In this document: positions 16,206-24,817 of the stretch, piece after piece
Layout of the letters: the number at the start of each line of letters is the position of its first letter
Position numbering within the stretch: position 1 is the first letter of the stretch
Assembly (NCBI GenBank): GCA_014656495.1
Contig: BNCN01000018.1
Location: 62,001 to 126,000, forward strand
DNA from: Comamonas sp. KCTC 72670
GTDB taxonomy: Bacteria > Myxococcota > Myxococcia > Myxococcales > Myxococcaceae
Length of the DNA: 64,000 bases
Direction: 5' to 3'
Notes under the pieces: generated by a model
The model's database searches: none
The model's input: the letters and a program-made list of their open reading frames with translations, nothing else
Told to the model about the DNA's origin: nothing
Position numbers and translations under genes: made by a program

Positions 16206-17741
16206 TCAAGGGGTGGGCGCGGCCTCGGGCGCGGGGTTTCCCCGGCGGCGGGCGATGCGCACCACCGCGAGCACCTCACCCGGGCGCACCGCGCCGGTGG
16301 CGAACACCGCGACGACGTAGAGCACCGCCTCCAGCGCCAGGCGCACCCAGGCGTTCAGGAAGGCGAGCAGCGTCTGGTCCAGCACCGCGATGGCCACGCA
16401 GATGGCGGCCGTCTTGGCCATCATGGACAGCAGGCGCGCGTCGAAGGCCGCCTTGCCCATGCGGCCGAGCAGGCTGATGGTGACGCAGACCTCCATGAGC
16501 AGCATGGACAGCGCCGTGCCCGCCGCGCCGCCGCCGTTGCCCAGGGCTTCGTACATCAGCGGAATCAGCAGCAGGTTGAGCAGGGGAATCAGCACCATGC
16601 TGCCCACGACGCTGGTGATGGTCACCCACCACTCGCGGTTCGTCATCGTCAGCCACAGGCCGGCGTTCATCGTCACGAAGGCCAGCACGAACAGCGGCGA
16701 CATCAGCCGCAGCGGCATGGCGGACTCGGAGAACGCGCCACCCATCAGCCCCACCCAGAGCGGCGCGCCCAGGACGATGAGCATCATCATGGGCACGGTG
16801 ACGGCCAGCGTGCCCTCCATGGCGCGGCGGGTGAGCTGCGTCAGCTCCGCCTCCGAGCGCTCCGCCGCGCGGGACGCCAGCGGCATCAACACCCAGCCGA
16901 ACACCGGGTTGAGGAAGAACGTCAGCCCCGCGATGTTCCACGCCGCGCCGTACCAGCCCACCTCTTCGTGGCTGGAGACCATGCCCAGCAGCATCACGTC
17001 CAGGCGCCCGTTGGCCGCCAGCGCCGCGCCGGTGATGAAGAAGGGCAGGCTGGCCTTGAGCACCTTCAGCGTCGCCGGGAGGTCCACCTTGAAGGCGAGC
17101 CCCATGTGCTGGCGCGCCAGGTACCAGCCCACCGCGAGCTTCACCGCTTCGGACGCCACCAGCGGCACCGCCAGCCACGGCAGGGGCAGGCCCGCCATGG
17201 CCACCGCGAGCAGCCCGCCGCCCCACACCACCTTGGTGACGATGTTGGAGACGCTCAGCCCCGCCACCTTGCCCTTGGCGTGCAGCAGCGCGGCCACGGA
17301 GGCGTTGATGATGATGAGGGACTGGGCCAGGGCGAAGACGTAGACGAGCTGCCGGACCTCGGGGGGCTCGTCGAAGTGGGCCATGACCAGCGCCATGAGG
17401 CCCATCAGCACCGCGGTGAGGCCCAGCCGCAACAGCAGCGTGCTGCCGAAGAAGTCGCTGGCGTGCTCGGGCCGGCGCGACACCTCCTTGCGGATGTACA
17501 TCTCCAGGCCCAGGTGCGTGGCGATGAAGAAGACGGCGGAGAAGCTGTCCGCGTAGTTGAAGCGCCCGAAGCTCTCCGGGCCCAGGTGGGCGGGCAGCAG
17601 GAAGCGCACGCCCATGGCGATGGCATACGTCGCCAGCAGCGAGCCTCCGAGCTGGAGCCCGTTGCGCACAGCGCCCATCGCCTCATTCGAGCGCTCGCGC
17701 TCGCCCGCGTCCTGCGAAATGGAATGGCTGGGACTGTTCAC
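16206..17741 (-). CDS. wzx: Wzx-type O-antigen/polysaccharide flippase
   Basis: This multi-pass MATE/MOP-superfamily protein has about 12-14 hydrophobic helices (for example VTMNAGLWLTM and LNLLLIPLMY) and a typical repeat-unit flippase length of about 510 residues. It would move the undecaprenyl-linked repeat unit made by EpsZ and the glycosyltransferases to the periplasmic face. The start is uncertain. The frame reaches 17810, but that start would lie inside the terminator hairpin described separately. GTG 17741 and ATG 17678 (at MGAVRNGLQ, beginning the first helix) are both possible. The end overlaps a potential epsY TTG. The lack of tight coupling to epsZ suggests its own promoter or controlled read-through. 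Confidence 0.88.
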   Translation of the reverse strand: MNSPSHSISQDAGERERSNEAMGAVRNGLQLGGSLLATYAIAMGVRFLLPAHLGPESFGRFNYADSFSAVFFIATHLGLEMYIRKEVSRRPEHASDFFGSTLLLRLGLTAVLMGLMALVMAHFDEPPEVRQLVYVFALAQSLIIINASVAALLHAKGKVAGLSVSNIVTKVVWGGGLLAVAMAGLPLPWLAVPLVASEAVKLAVGWYLARQHMGLAFKVDLPATLKVLKASLPFFITGAALAANGRLDVMLLGMVSSHEEVGWYGAAWNIAGLTFFLNPVFGWVLMPLASRAAERSEAELTQLTRRAMEGTLAVTVPMMMLIVLGAPLWVGLMGGAFSESAMPLRLMSPLFVLAFVTMNAGLWLTMTNREWWVTITSVVGSMVLIPLLNLLLIPLMYEALGNGGGAAGTALSMLLMEVCVTISLLGRMGKAAFDARLLSMMAKTAAICVAIAVLDQTLLAFLNAWVRLALEAVLYVVAVFATGAVRPGEVLAVVRIARRRGNPAPEAAPTP

Positions 17742-17797
17742 GATGGGAGCGTGCGGCCCCGGCGCCGGCCAGGACAGAACGGGTGCATAGAAAACGA

Positions 17798-17827
17798 GCG
17801 GGGGCGGCACGTCAATGCCGCCCCCGC
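17798..17827 (-). terminator. Strong intrinsic terminator between epsZ and wzx
   Basis: A perfect 12-bp stem (GCGGGGGCGGCA at 17798-17809 pairing with 17816-17827) closes a 6-nt loop. On the minus strand it is followed at once by TCGTTTTCT, giving a U-rich tail. It lies 25 bp after the epsZ stop and about 57 bp before the preferred wzx start, so epsZ transcripts should end or be attenuated here. Confidence 0.88.
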
Positions 17828-17852
17828 AAAGGTTGGGTCGCCTGGTGGGTCG

Positions 17853-19328
17853 CTAGCTGGCGCCGCGGCCCGTGAGCACCACCGGCACCGTCTGGAGCAG
17901 CAGGCGCAGGTCGCTCGTCAGGCTCCAGTGGTCGATGTACTGCATGTCCAGGTACATCCACTCCTCGAAGGAGATCTGGTTCCGTCCTGACACCTGCCAG
18001 ATGCAGGTGAGTCCAGGACGCACCGACAGGCGGCGGCGCTGCCACGTCTCGTACTTGGCGACCTCGGTGGGCACCGGCGGGCGCGGCCCGACGATGCTCA
18101 TCTCCCCGCGCAGCACGTTGATGAACTGGGGCAGCTCGTCGATGGAGAACTTGCGGATGAAGCGGCCAATGCCGGTGATGCGCGGGTCGTGCTTCATCTT
18201 GAAGACGGGGCCCGTCTGCTCGTTGAGCGCCGCCAGCTTCTCCTTCAGCTCCTCGGCGTTCACCACCATGGAGCGGAACTTCAGCATGTAGAACGGCTTG
18301 CCGTTCTGCCCCACGCGCAGCTGCTTGAAGAAGATGGGGCCCTTGGAGGTGAACTTCACCGCCAGCGCCACCATGGCCAGGAGCGGCAGCAGCGCCCACA
18401 GCGCGGCCGCGGACACGCAGATGTCGAACAGGCGCTTCATCGCCATCTGGTGCGGCTTGGGGCTCACCGCCGCGAAGTGCAGGAAGCCGTCCGCCACCGC
18501 GCGGCGCTCCACCGGGCGGGCGCGGTCCAGGCGGAAGCTGTGCGCGGGCAGCGCGAAGGGCACGCCGAAGCGCTCCGCCAGCTTGATGGCCGCCTGCATG
18601 GACTCGCCCTGCTTCAGCGTGTTGCCGGCGATGTAGACCTCGTCCACCGCGGTGTTTCGGAGGATGCGCTCCAGGTCCTCCACCGAGCCCATCACGGGGC
18701 CGGGCAGCTCGTTCACGTTGCCCGCGTCGTCGTGGAAGCGCACGTAGCCCACAATCTGGCGGCGGCCCCGGTTGGCCAGGTCCTCACCGGTGTAGCGGCC
18801 CATGGCGCCCGTGCCCACGATGAGCACCGCGTCCATGGGGCGCTCCTGCGAGGCCACCGGACGGAACACGAACAGCCGCAGCAGCAGCGTCACCGGCCAG
18901 AAGATGAAGAGCAGCGGCGCCACGACGGGCGTCGTCACCACCGTGGGGAGCGCCACGCTGCCCAGCGCCAGCACCGTCACCACCGCCAGCGTCGTCACCG
19001 ACACGAGCGCCACGTGGTCCAGCTTGCTGCGCTCGGCAAAGCGCGAGTCGTACAGGCACAGCGCGGTGCCCGTGACAATCCACACCATCCACGCCGCCAG
19101 CACCAGCCCCGACACCTTCCAGCCCGACTCCGCGGACAGCAGGCCGCTCAGCCACGCCGAGCCCGCGAGCACCGATGACAACAGGACGAGGTCGACCGAG
19201 AGGTTCAGCTTCGCCGCGAACCCCGGGGCCAGCTTCGGCGGCCCCTGCACCTCTTCCATGACTTGTTCCTGAGCGCTGGCCGACCCAGGAGCACCGACCA
19301 CCGCCGCACTTGCCGTTGCGCCGCTCAT
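17853..19328 (-). CDS. epsZ: Polyprenyl glycosylphosphotransferase initiating exopolysaccharide synthesis (WbaP-like)
   Basis: This 491-residue PHPT-family enzyme has four N-terminal membrane helices (about residues 45-165), a Rossmann-like CoA-binding region (VLIVGTGAMG) and a C-terminal bacterial sugar-transferase domain with its own membrane helix. Catalytic motifs include KFRSM, DELPQF, GEMSIVGPRP and RPGLTCIWQV. It transfers a sugar-1-phosphate onto undecaprenyl phosphate, the first step of EPS repeat-unit assembly. ATG 19328 is chosen over GTG 19337 because the run of Gs in GAGGGGGG is then 8-9 nt upstream; the GTG would overlap it. The gene is followed by a strong terminator that separates it from the rest of the block. 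Confidence 0.92.
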   Translation of the reverse strand: MSGATASAAVVGAPGSASAQEQVMEEVQGPPKLAPGFAAKLNLSVDLVLLSSVLAGSAWLSGLLSAESGWKVSGLVLAAWMVWIVTGTALCLYDSRFAERSKLDHVALVSVTTLAVVTVLALGSVALPTVVTTPVVAPLLFIFWPVTLLLRLFVFRPVASQERPMDAVLIVGTGAMGRYTGEDLANRGRRQIVGYVRFHDDAGNVNELPGPVMGSVEDLERILRNTAVDEVYIAGNTLKQGESMQAAIKLAERFGVPFALPAHSFRLDRARPVERRAVADGFLHFAAVSPKPHQMAMKRLFDICVSAAALWALLPLLAMVALAVKFTSKGPIFFKQLRVGQNGKPFYMLKFRSMVVNAEELKEKLAALNEQTGPVFKMKHDPRITGIGRFIRKFSIDELPQFINVLRGEMSIVGPRPPVPTEVAKYETWQRRRLSVRPGLTCIWQVSGRNQISFEEWMYLDMQYIDHWSLTSDLRLLLQTVPVVLTGRGAS

Positions 19329-19337
19329 CGTGTCCAC

Positions 19338-19663
19338 CCCCCTCTGCCCGCTTTCGTGCAGTTCAGGCAGAGGTTGCCGTTAAGGCTAAAAATATTTAAG
19401 TCGGAAGGAAACCAGTTTTGCCCGATATTGCGGCGCGTTGCAACCCCTGCCGCGTAAGTAAGACGTGACAGCATGTGAAATCTTGTGATCGCCCTACCGG
19501 GGTCTGGGTTCACCGAGCACCACGAACACATCGTGTTGCCCGCGCGCTTCCCGCGGTTCCTTCGACACCCTGATGTTGCATATACGATGCCGCTCTGACG
19601 GCAGGTTCCGGATGATGCCAGTGTTGGGACGCCTCCGGGAAGGGGTGCTGAAGTTTCAAGGGG
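19338..19663 (-). promoter_or_regulatory. AT-rich upstream region of epsZ
   Basis: This 326-bp gap is unusually AT-rich for the window, especially 19380-19415 and 19456-19500. On the minus strand it contains AAATATTTTTAG about 60 bp before the epsZ start, a possible -10-like element. No gene is convincing here. No sigma-54 -24/-12 element with correct spacing was found. Confidence 0.5.
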
Positions 19664-21055
19664 TTACGGGAGGCGGAGGCGTGTCTGCCCGGTGTAGACG
19701 TTGAAGCGCCCGTTCCGGACGAACGTGGCCAGCGTCATACCAGCACGCAGCGCCAGGTCCACGGCGAGCGAGCTGGCCGCCGACACGCCGGCGACGATGG
19801 GGATCCGCGCCATGGCGGCCTTTTGGATGATCTCGAAGCTGACGCGTCCACTGACGGCGAGCATTGCGGGCTGACGTGTCAACGGAGGGTGCGTGCGCCG
19901 TCCGCCCCGCACCGAACCGGCGAGCACGAGGCTGCCCACGACCTTGTCCACGGCGTTGTGGCGGCCCACGTCCTCATACGCGGAGAGCACCTGGCCCTCG
20001 GCGTCGAGCGCGGCGGCGGCGTGGACTCCGCCGGTGCGCGCGAAGTTCCGCTGGATGCCGCGCAGGTGCTCGGTGGCGCGGGCCACGGCGTCGGGTGAAA
20101 GCACGGGCCCGGGGGGCAGGGGCGGGCAGAGGGCGAGCAGGTCCTCCACGTTCCGCCGGCCGCACACGCCGCACGCGGAGGTGGTGAGCGTGCCCCGGCG
20201 GGCGGAGCGCACGCGCTCCACGTCCAGGATGGCGCCGGCCGCGGGCGTGACCTCGATGACGTTGCCCCAACCTTCCTCGCCGGGCCGTCCGCAGTGGGCG
20301 AGGCCGCCCAGGTCGTCCACGCTGGGGAGGATGCCTTCGGCGAAGAGGAAGCCCGTGGCCAGCTCTCGGTCATGCCCCGGGGTCCGCATGGTGGTGGCCA
20401 CGGGATCTCCGCTGACGCGAATCTCCAGGGGCTCCTCCACGGCGATGTCGTCATCCTGCACCTGCGAGAGCGCGGCGCCGTCCCACCGCTGCACGGGGCG
20501 CTGGGTGACGCCTCGGGCCTCCGCGGGAGGCAGGGGCGCGCGCCGGCTCGGGCGCAGCCGGGCGAGGATGAGGTCCGCGACGCCGGGCACGTCCTCCGGG
20601 CTCAGGGTCCGCAGGCCCTGGGGGAGGTCCGCGGGGAGCTCGGGTTCCGTGGTGAGCACCGCGAGGACCTCGGGGCGCGAGGAGGCCAGGAGTGGGCCCA
20701 GGCCGCTTCGCCAGACCTCGAGCTTCGGTAGGGGGCCGTCCTTCCAGCCCTCGACGAGGAACAGGTCCACGTCTCCGGCGTGGCGTTCGAACAGCCGGGG
20801 CAGCGCGTCCGCGGGCGCGCTGCCGGTGGTGAGCTGGACGCCAGCGGGCGAGGCGAAGCCGGCGAGGAGGGCGCCGGCTCGCTGGTAGCGGTCGGTGTCG
20901 CTGCCGGGCCGGTGCAGGGGGTGGGCGTCGGAGGAGTGCTTCACCACGGCGACGCGGAGGCCTCGGGCGGCGAGCTCGGGGATGAGCCGGGTGAGCAGCG
21001 TCGTCTTCCCGGCGCCGGACCAGCCCACCACGCTGAGCGCGGGCACGCGGCTCAC
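19664..21055 (-). CDS. fdhD: MobB-FdhD fusion protein
   Basis: Residues 1-165 are a MobB-type P-loop GTPase (Walker A GWSGAGKTTLL, then VVKHSSDAHPLHRPGSDTDR and LFLVEGWKDGPLPK), the adaptor that delivers molybdopterin or guanine nucleotide to MobA. After a linker, residues about 185-463 are FdhD, the sulfur carrier that activates formate dehydrogenase. They carry the catalytic CxxC in TTSACGVCG and the conserved AYEDVGRHNAVDK and SGRVSFEII. Both halves look intact and full length. The GTG start overlaps the moeA stop (GTGA), so the genes are coupled. Fusion of these two functions is uncommon and would channel cofactor maturation to formate dehydrogenase-type enzymes. Confidence 0.92.
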   Translation of the reverse strand: MSRVPALSVVGWSGAGKTTLLTRLIPELAARGLRVAVVKHSSDAHPLHRPGSDTDRYQRAGALLAGFASPAGVQLTTGSAPADALPRLFERHAGDVDLFLVEGWKDGPLPKLEVWRSGLGPLLASSRPEVLAVLTTEPELPADLPQGLRTLSPEDVPGVADLILARLRPSRRAPLPPAEARGVTQRPVQRWDGAALSQVQDDDIAVEEPLEIRVSGDPVATTMRTPGHDRELATGFLFAEGILPSVDDLGGLAHCGRPGEEGWGNVIEVTPAAGAILDVERVRSARRGTLTTSACGVCGRRNVEDLLALCPPLPPGPVLSPDAVARATEHLRGIQRNFARTGGVHAAAALDAEGQVLSAYEDVGRHNAVDKVVGSLVLAGSVRGGRRTHPPLTRQPAMLAVSGRVSFEIIQKAAMARIPIVAGVSAASSLAVDLALRAGMTLATFVRNGRFNVYTGQTRLRLP

Positions 21056-22302
21056 GCGAGCGGCTCCACCGGCGCGTAGGCGGGCCGGTCGAAGAGCTCC
21101 ACGTCGACGGCGTCCTCCTCCGCGAAGTCCGCGCGGCCCGGGGGGAGGATGGCCCAGCCCTCGCCGTGGACGTTCTGCAGAATCTGTCCGGCGCCCTGGG
21201 GACGCAGCAGGGCGCGGGGCGCGAGTCCCTCGCGGGCTTCCAGCGTGGTGGTGATGAGGTAGGTGAGGCCCGCTTGCTTGTGGCGTGGCTCGGAGAGGTG
21301 GGCGCGCACGCGGCGGCGTGTCTCGTGGACGCCCTGGTATTTGAGGAGGAGCGGGCGGGCGAGCTGGTCAAATGCCACGGTGGCGGCGCCGGGGTTGCCG
21401 GGCAGCACGACGACGGCGGTGTCACCCAGGCGGGCCACGGCCACGGGCTTGCCGGGCTTGAGCGCGACGCCGTCCACGAAGAAGCGCGCGCCGAGCGAGG
21501 TGAGGACCCGCTTCACGAAGTCCTTGTCGCCCACGGAGGCGCCGCCGGTGGTGATGAGCACGTCCACCTGGGGCGCGAGCCGGGTGAGGGCGTCACGGAG
21601 GGCGTGCGCGTCATCGGGGGCGCGGGTGAGCTCGCGGACGTCGGCGCCCGCCTCCCGGGCGAGCGCGGCCACGAGGATGAGGTTGCTCTCGTAGACCTGG
21701 TGGGGCAGGGCGGGGGTGCCGGGGGGCACGAGCTCATCGCCGGTGGCGAGCACGGCGACGCGGGGGGCGGGGCGCACGTGGACCTCGGTGGCGCCCAGGG
21801 ACGCGAGCACGCCGAGCACGGCCGCGCTCACGCGCTGGCCCGCGTCGAAGAGGGGCGCGCCGGTGAGGACCTCTTCTCCGGCGCGGCGGATGTCATTGCC
21901 TGGGGGGACGGAGATGAAGATGTCCACGCAGGTGGCATCGTCACTGGCGCGCGCGGCCTCCTGCCGGACGACGGCGTCGGCGCCGGGGGGCAGGGGGGCG
22001 CCGGTGAAGATGCGCGCGGCCTCGCCGGGGTGGAGCCGGGTGGTGGGGAGCCTCCCGGCGAAGACGGTGTCGATGATGCGCAGGCGCGAGGGGCGGTCGC
22101 GGTTGGCGCCCTGGGTCTCCTCGGCGAGCACGGCCCAGCCGTCCATGGCGGAGTTGTCGCAGCCGGGCAGGGAGCGCGACGCGACGACGCGCGTGGCGAG
22201 GAAGCGGCCCTGGGCGTCGAGCAAGCGCACGCGCTCGGGCGCCGCCGGAGCGATGGCGTCGAGTGCGGCCTGCCGTGCGGCGCTGAGGGACGTGAGGGGC
22301 AT
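21052..22302 (-). CDS. moeA: Molybdopterin molybdenumtransferase MoeA
   Basis: The 416-residue product inserts molybdate into adenylylated molybdopterin. MoeA signatures are present: SRSLPGCDNSAMDGWAV in domain I, GDELVPPG, TTGGASVGDKDF and GVALKPGKPVAVA in the MoaB-like domain, and VLPGNPGAA. Domain order and length are normal. The gene is the first of a two-gene operon with the MobB-FdhD fusion and is divergent from mobA across about 190 bp. The region is thus a compact late-stage molybdenum-cofactor locus. It acts in the cytoplasm. Confidence 0.95.
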   Translation of the reverse strand: MPLTSLSAARQAALDAIAPAAPERVRLLDAQGRFLATRVVASRSLPGCDNSAMDGWAVLAEETQGANRDRPSRLRIIDTVFAGRLPTTRLHPGEAARIFTGAPLPPGADAVVRQEAARASDDATCVDIFISVPPGNDIRRAGEEVLTGAPLFDAGQRVSAAVLGVLASLGATEVHVRPAPRVAVLATGDELVPPGTPALPHQVYESNLILVAALAREAGADVRELTRAPDDAHALRDALTRLAPQVDVLITTGGASVGDKDFVKRVLTSLGARFFVDGVALKPGKPVAVARLGDTAVVVLPGNPGAATVAFDQLARPLLLKYQGVHETRRRVRAHLSEPRHKQAGLTYLITTTLEAREGLAPRALLRPQGAGQILQNVHGEGWAILPPGRADFAEEDAVDVELFDRPAYAPVEPLA

Positions 22303-22494
22303 GGGCAGCGTCGCAGCCTATGCGCCCGGGCGCGCGCTGTGTCCACGGAGGTGGGGGAAACGTCGGCTGCTTGCTGCTCCTGGGAGTGAGCGGTGTTGGC
22401 GGAGATATGGGCCGCCGCGCCCGTGTTCTGCCCATGAGGGGCGTAAGGCCGTTCCGTGGAGGCCATGCGCCGGAGAGCGGATAGGGTGGACGCG

Positions 22495-23136
22495 GTGAGT
22501 GACTGGGGCACGCGCATGACGAGAAGCGGCACGGCGTTTCCGGACGTGACCCTGGCCATCATCGCGGGAGGTCAAGGTCGGCGTCTGGCCGGTGTGCCCA
22601 AGGGGCTCCTGTCGGTGGAAGGTCGCACCGTGCTGGAGCGGCTCCTGCTGCTGGCGCCGCGCTTCGGGGACGTGCTGCTCGTGGCGAACGCGCCCGAGCC
22701 CTATGCCCGCTTCGGCTTGCGCACGGTGGCGGACGTGGTGTCTGGCAAGGGCGCGCCGGGTGGCGTTCACGCGGCGCTGATGGCCGCGCGCACGCCGTGG
22801 GTGGTCGCGGTGGCGTGTGACATGCCGTTCATCGCGCCCGAGGTCATTCGTGTCCTGCTGGCCGCGCGGGGCGAGGACGTGGACGCGGTGTGCTTCGAAG
22901 TGGGCGGGCGAGTGGAGCCGTTGCTCGCTGCCTATCGGTCGTCGCTTGCGCCAGCATGGGGAGACGCGCTGGCGGAGGACCCCTCGATGCGTGACCTGCT
23001 GTTCCGAGCGCGCACGATGCTGCTACCAGAGGCGTCGTTGCGCACCGTGGACCCCACGCTGCGCGCCCTGGCGAACGTGAACACCCCTCAGGACTTGGAG
23101 CGCTACGGCGTCACGTTGCCGCCAAGGCGCGGCTGA
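22495..23136 (+). CDS. mobA: Molybdenum cofactor guanylyltransferase MobA
   Basis: This protein transfers GMP from GTP to Mo-molybdopterin to form the MGD cofactor. It has the nucleotidyltransferase signature GGQGRRLAGVPKGLL near the N-terminus, VACDMPFIAPE with the metal-binding Asp, and the EPLLAAY element. GTG 22495, preceded by AGGGTGGA, is preferred. ATG 22516 is an alternative that would remove seven residues, and the frame also extends to 22456. It is divergent from moeA and convergent with the next gene across 7 bp, so its transcript is probably monocistronic. Confidence 0.93.
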   Translation: MSDWGTRMTRSGTAFPDVTLAIIAGGQGRRLAGVPKGLLSVEGRTVLERLLLLAPRFGDVLLVANAPEPYARFGLRTVADVVSGKGAPGGVHAALMAARTPWVVAVACDMPFIAPEVIRVLLAARGEDVDAVCFEVGGRVEPLLAAYRSSLAPAWGDALAEDPSMRDLLFRARTMLLPEASLRTVDPTLRALANVNTPQDLERYGVTLPPRRG

Positions 23137-23143
23137 ACGGGCA

Positions 23144-23569
23144 TCACGGCATGGCGGGGTATCGCTCGATGCGCCCTTCTGGAGACACGGCGTACAACTC
23201 GAACCAGTCGTACTCGAGGCTCACACCGGGCCCGAACTCCGGGCACGTGTCGACCCGGCGATTGACGCGGACGAAGTGCCATCCATTCCGGTAGCCGACG
23301 ACGAACTCCAGGGCGCGTGGCGAGAACGCGCATGACTTCGAGCCTGCCTTGGGAAAGCGTTTCATCACTTCCTGGAGCACCCCATGCGCGGCGAGGACCG
23401 CAGGGCCGTCCAGCGTCCCCATGGGCTCGAACTCCTCTTCAGGCCAAGGGACAGGAGTCGAGGCATCCGTCGTGGCAATTGCACTGCCAGCGTCATGCGC
23501 AGGGGCCGCGGGCGGCCCCCTGTCCGCCAGCAATGTGACGAGCATGATGAGGTGATGGGGTCTCAACAT
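23144..23569 (-). CDS. Small secreted hypothetical protein
   Basis: The 141-residue product has an N-terminal hydrophobic segment (HLIMLVTLLA) compatible with export. A disordered Ala/Pro/Thr stretch follows, then a compact C-terminal part with two Cys (SKSCAFSP and VDTCPEFGPG) that could form a disulfide, and a Tyr/Trp-rich strand pattern (YRNGWHFVRVN, LEYDWFELYAVSPEGRI). I do not recognise the family. The C-terminal strands resemble small beta-sandwich periplasmic proteins found in myxobacteria. It stands alone between mobA and a divergent membrane protein gene. Confidence 0.65.
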   Translation of the reverse strand: MLRPHHLIMLVTLLADRGPPAAPAHDAGSAIATTDASTPVPWPEEEFEPMGTLDGPAVLAAHGVLQEVMKRFPKAGSKSCAFSPRALEFVVGYRNGWHFVRVNRRVDTCPEFGPGVSLEYDWFELYAVSPEGRIERYPAMP

Positions 23570-23756
23570 GGGGCACCTCGGCTCAGCCTATGGGTGTGGC
23601 GCTCGCTGGACGGGAGCGTCTTCATTGAACTGCCCGCCCGTGGACGAACGATGGCGCCACCCTCGGGCGAGGAAGCAAGCAACCAGGCACCCCCTGCGTC
23701 ACCATGACTCATGGACCGTGAGGCCCGGGAGTGGGAAACAGGCGGGGGAGAACCTC

Positions 23757-24074
23757 ATGCTGAAGACCTCACTGGGACGTTTCCGCGCCGTGGCCCTCGC
23801 GGAGGGCCTGTCCGTCATCGCGCTCTTCTTCATCGCGATGCCCCTGAAGTACGCAGCGGGCATCCCCGAGGCCGTGAAGTTCACCGGCTGGGCCCACGGC
23901 CTGCTCTTCGTGCTCTACCTCTTCGCGCTCCTGGACGCGGCCATCACGTACCGCTGGTCCATCGTGCGCGTGCTGGGCGGGCTCGCCGCGTCGCTGCTCC
24001 CCTTCGGCACCTTCGTCTTCGAGGCGCGCCTGCGCCGCGAATCGCAGGCGCCCGCCGCCCAGCCCGCGCCCTGA
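23757..24074 (+). CDS. DUF3817 small membrane protein
   Basis: The 105-residue product has three hydrophobic helices (about residues 12-32, 45-62 and 72-92). It carries the DUF3817 features of a conserved Glu in the first helix (AEGLSVIALFF), the MPLKY motif, and the HGLLFVLYLFAL helix with a conserved His. The function of the family is unknown; it is an integral inner-membrane protein. ATG 23757 has a GGGGGAG site. The frame opens further upstream, but that part has no protein character. A charged Ala/Pro-rich tail follows the last helix. Confidence 0.85.
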   Translation: MLKTSLGRFRAVALAEGLSVIALFFIAMPLKYAAGIPEAVKFTGWAHGLLFVLYLFALLDAAITYRWSIVRVLGGLAASLLPFGTFVFEARLRRESQAPAAQPAP

Positions 24075-24201
24075 GCGCTGTCACCCACCCGACGTCCCAG
24101 GTTGGCCTCCGCCACGCCGGGCCCCGCGCGCCGCGGCCCGGAGTTCGCGCGAGCGCCGAAGCTGTGCCAGCATCCCGCGCGTTTTCAGTCGGGAGGTGAG
24201 C

Positions 24202-24816
24202 ATGGAGCGCGGCAAGTGGGAAACGCCCGAGGACGTGGAGCGCGAGCTGAACGCGCGCCTCGCGCTCGTGGAGGAATCCGAGGGGATTCGCGGCATGCAC
24301 TTCGCCGCCGTCCTCGACACCGTGCGCTTCCTCGGCGGTGAGCAGGCGGTGACGCGCATCCAGCAAGAGGGCGACTACCCCGCGGACCTGGACCCCACCG
24401 AGCTCTACCCCGTCCCGCCCTTCATGCGCTTCTTCTTCTCCGCGTCCCGGCGGCTCGCGCCGCAGTTGGGCGGCATCGAGGAGGCCATGCGCCAGCTCGG
24501 CGTCCAGGGCACGCTGGCCTTCATCAACTCCATGTTCGGCGCCGAGGTCCGGCAGCAGGTGGGCGGCGAGCCCAAGCGCCTGATGGAGATGCTCCCGGAG
24601 GCCTACCGCATGGCCATCAACTTCGGAGAGCTCCAGGTGTCGTGGACGGGCCCGCGCTCGGGCCGCATCCACATGCGCCGCATCTTCACCCCCGTGGCCT
24701 ACAACGAGGGCATGCTCGAAGGCGCCCTGCAGGCCGTGGGCGCGCAGGACATCCAGGTGCGCGGCGCCCAGACGTCGCTGCTCGACAGCGAGTACACCCT
24801 GTCCTGGGACAACTGA
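24202..24816 (+). CDS. DUF2378 (TIGR02265) myxobacterial paralogous family protein
   Basis: The 204-residue product matches the DUF2378 family, which as I recall is expanded in myxobacteria and almost confined to them. Typical features are the central FFSASRRLAPQLGG region, a hydrophobic helix around LAFINSMFG, and a C-terminal beta part with RIHMRRIFTPVAYNEGML. No catalytic function is established. ATG 24202 is chosen because GGGAGG lies 6-7 nt upstream. GTG 24196 would overlap that site. It ends one base from the convergent dehydrogenase gene, so no terminator fits between them. Confidence 0.88.
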   Translation: MERGKWETPEDVERELNARLALVEESEGIRGMHFAAVLDTVRFLGGEQAVTRIQQEGDYPADLDPTELYPVPPFMRFFFSASRRLAPQLGGIEEAMRQLGVQGTLAFINSMFGAEVRQQVGGEPKRLMEMLPEAYRMAINFGELQVSWTGPRSGRIHMRRIFTPVAYNEGMLEGALQAVGAQDIQVRGAQTSLLDSEYTLSWDN

Positions 24817-24817
24817 C

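Noticed and set aside
14308..16320. Plus-strand frame antisense to epsX and epsY
   Set aside because: Overlaps two coherent minus-strand genes in an operon and has no recognisable domain.
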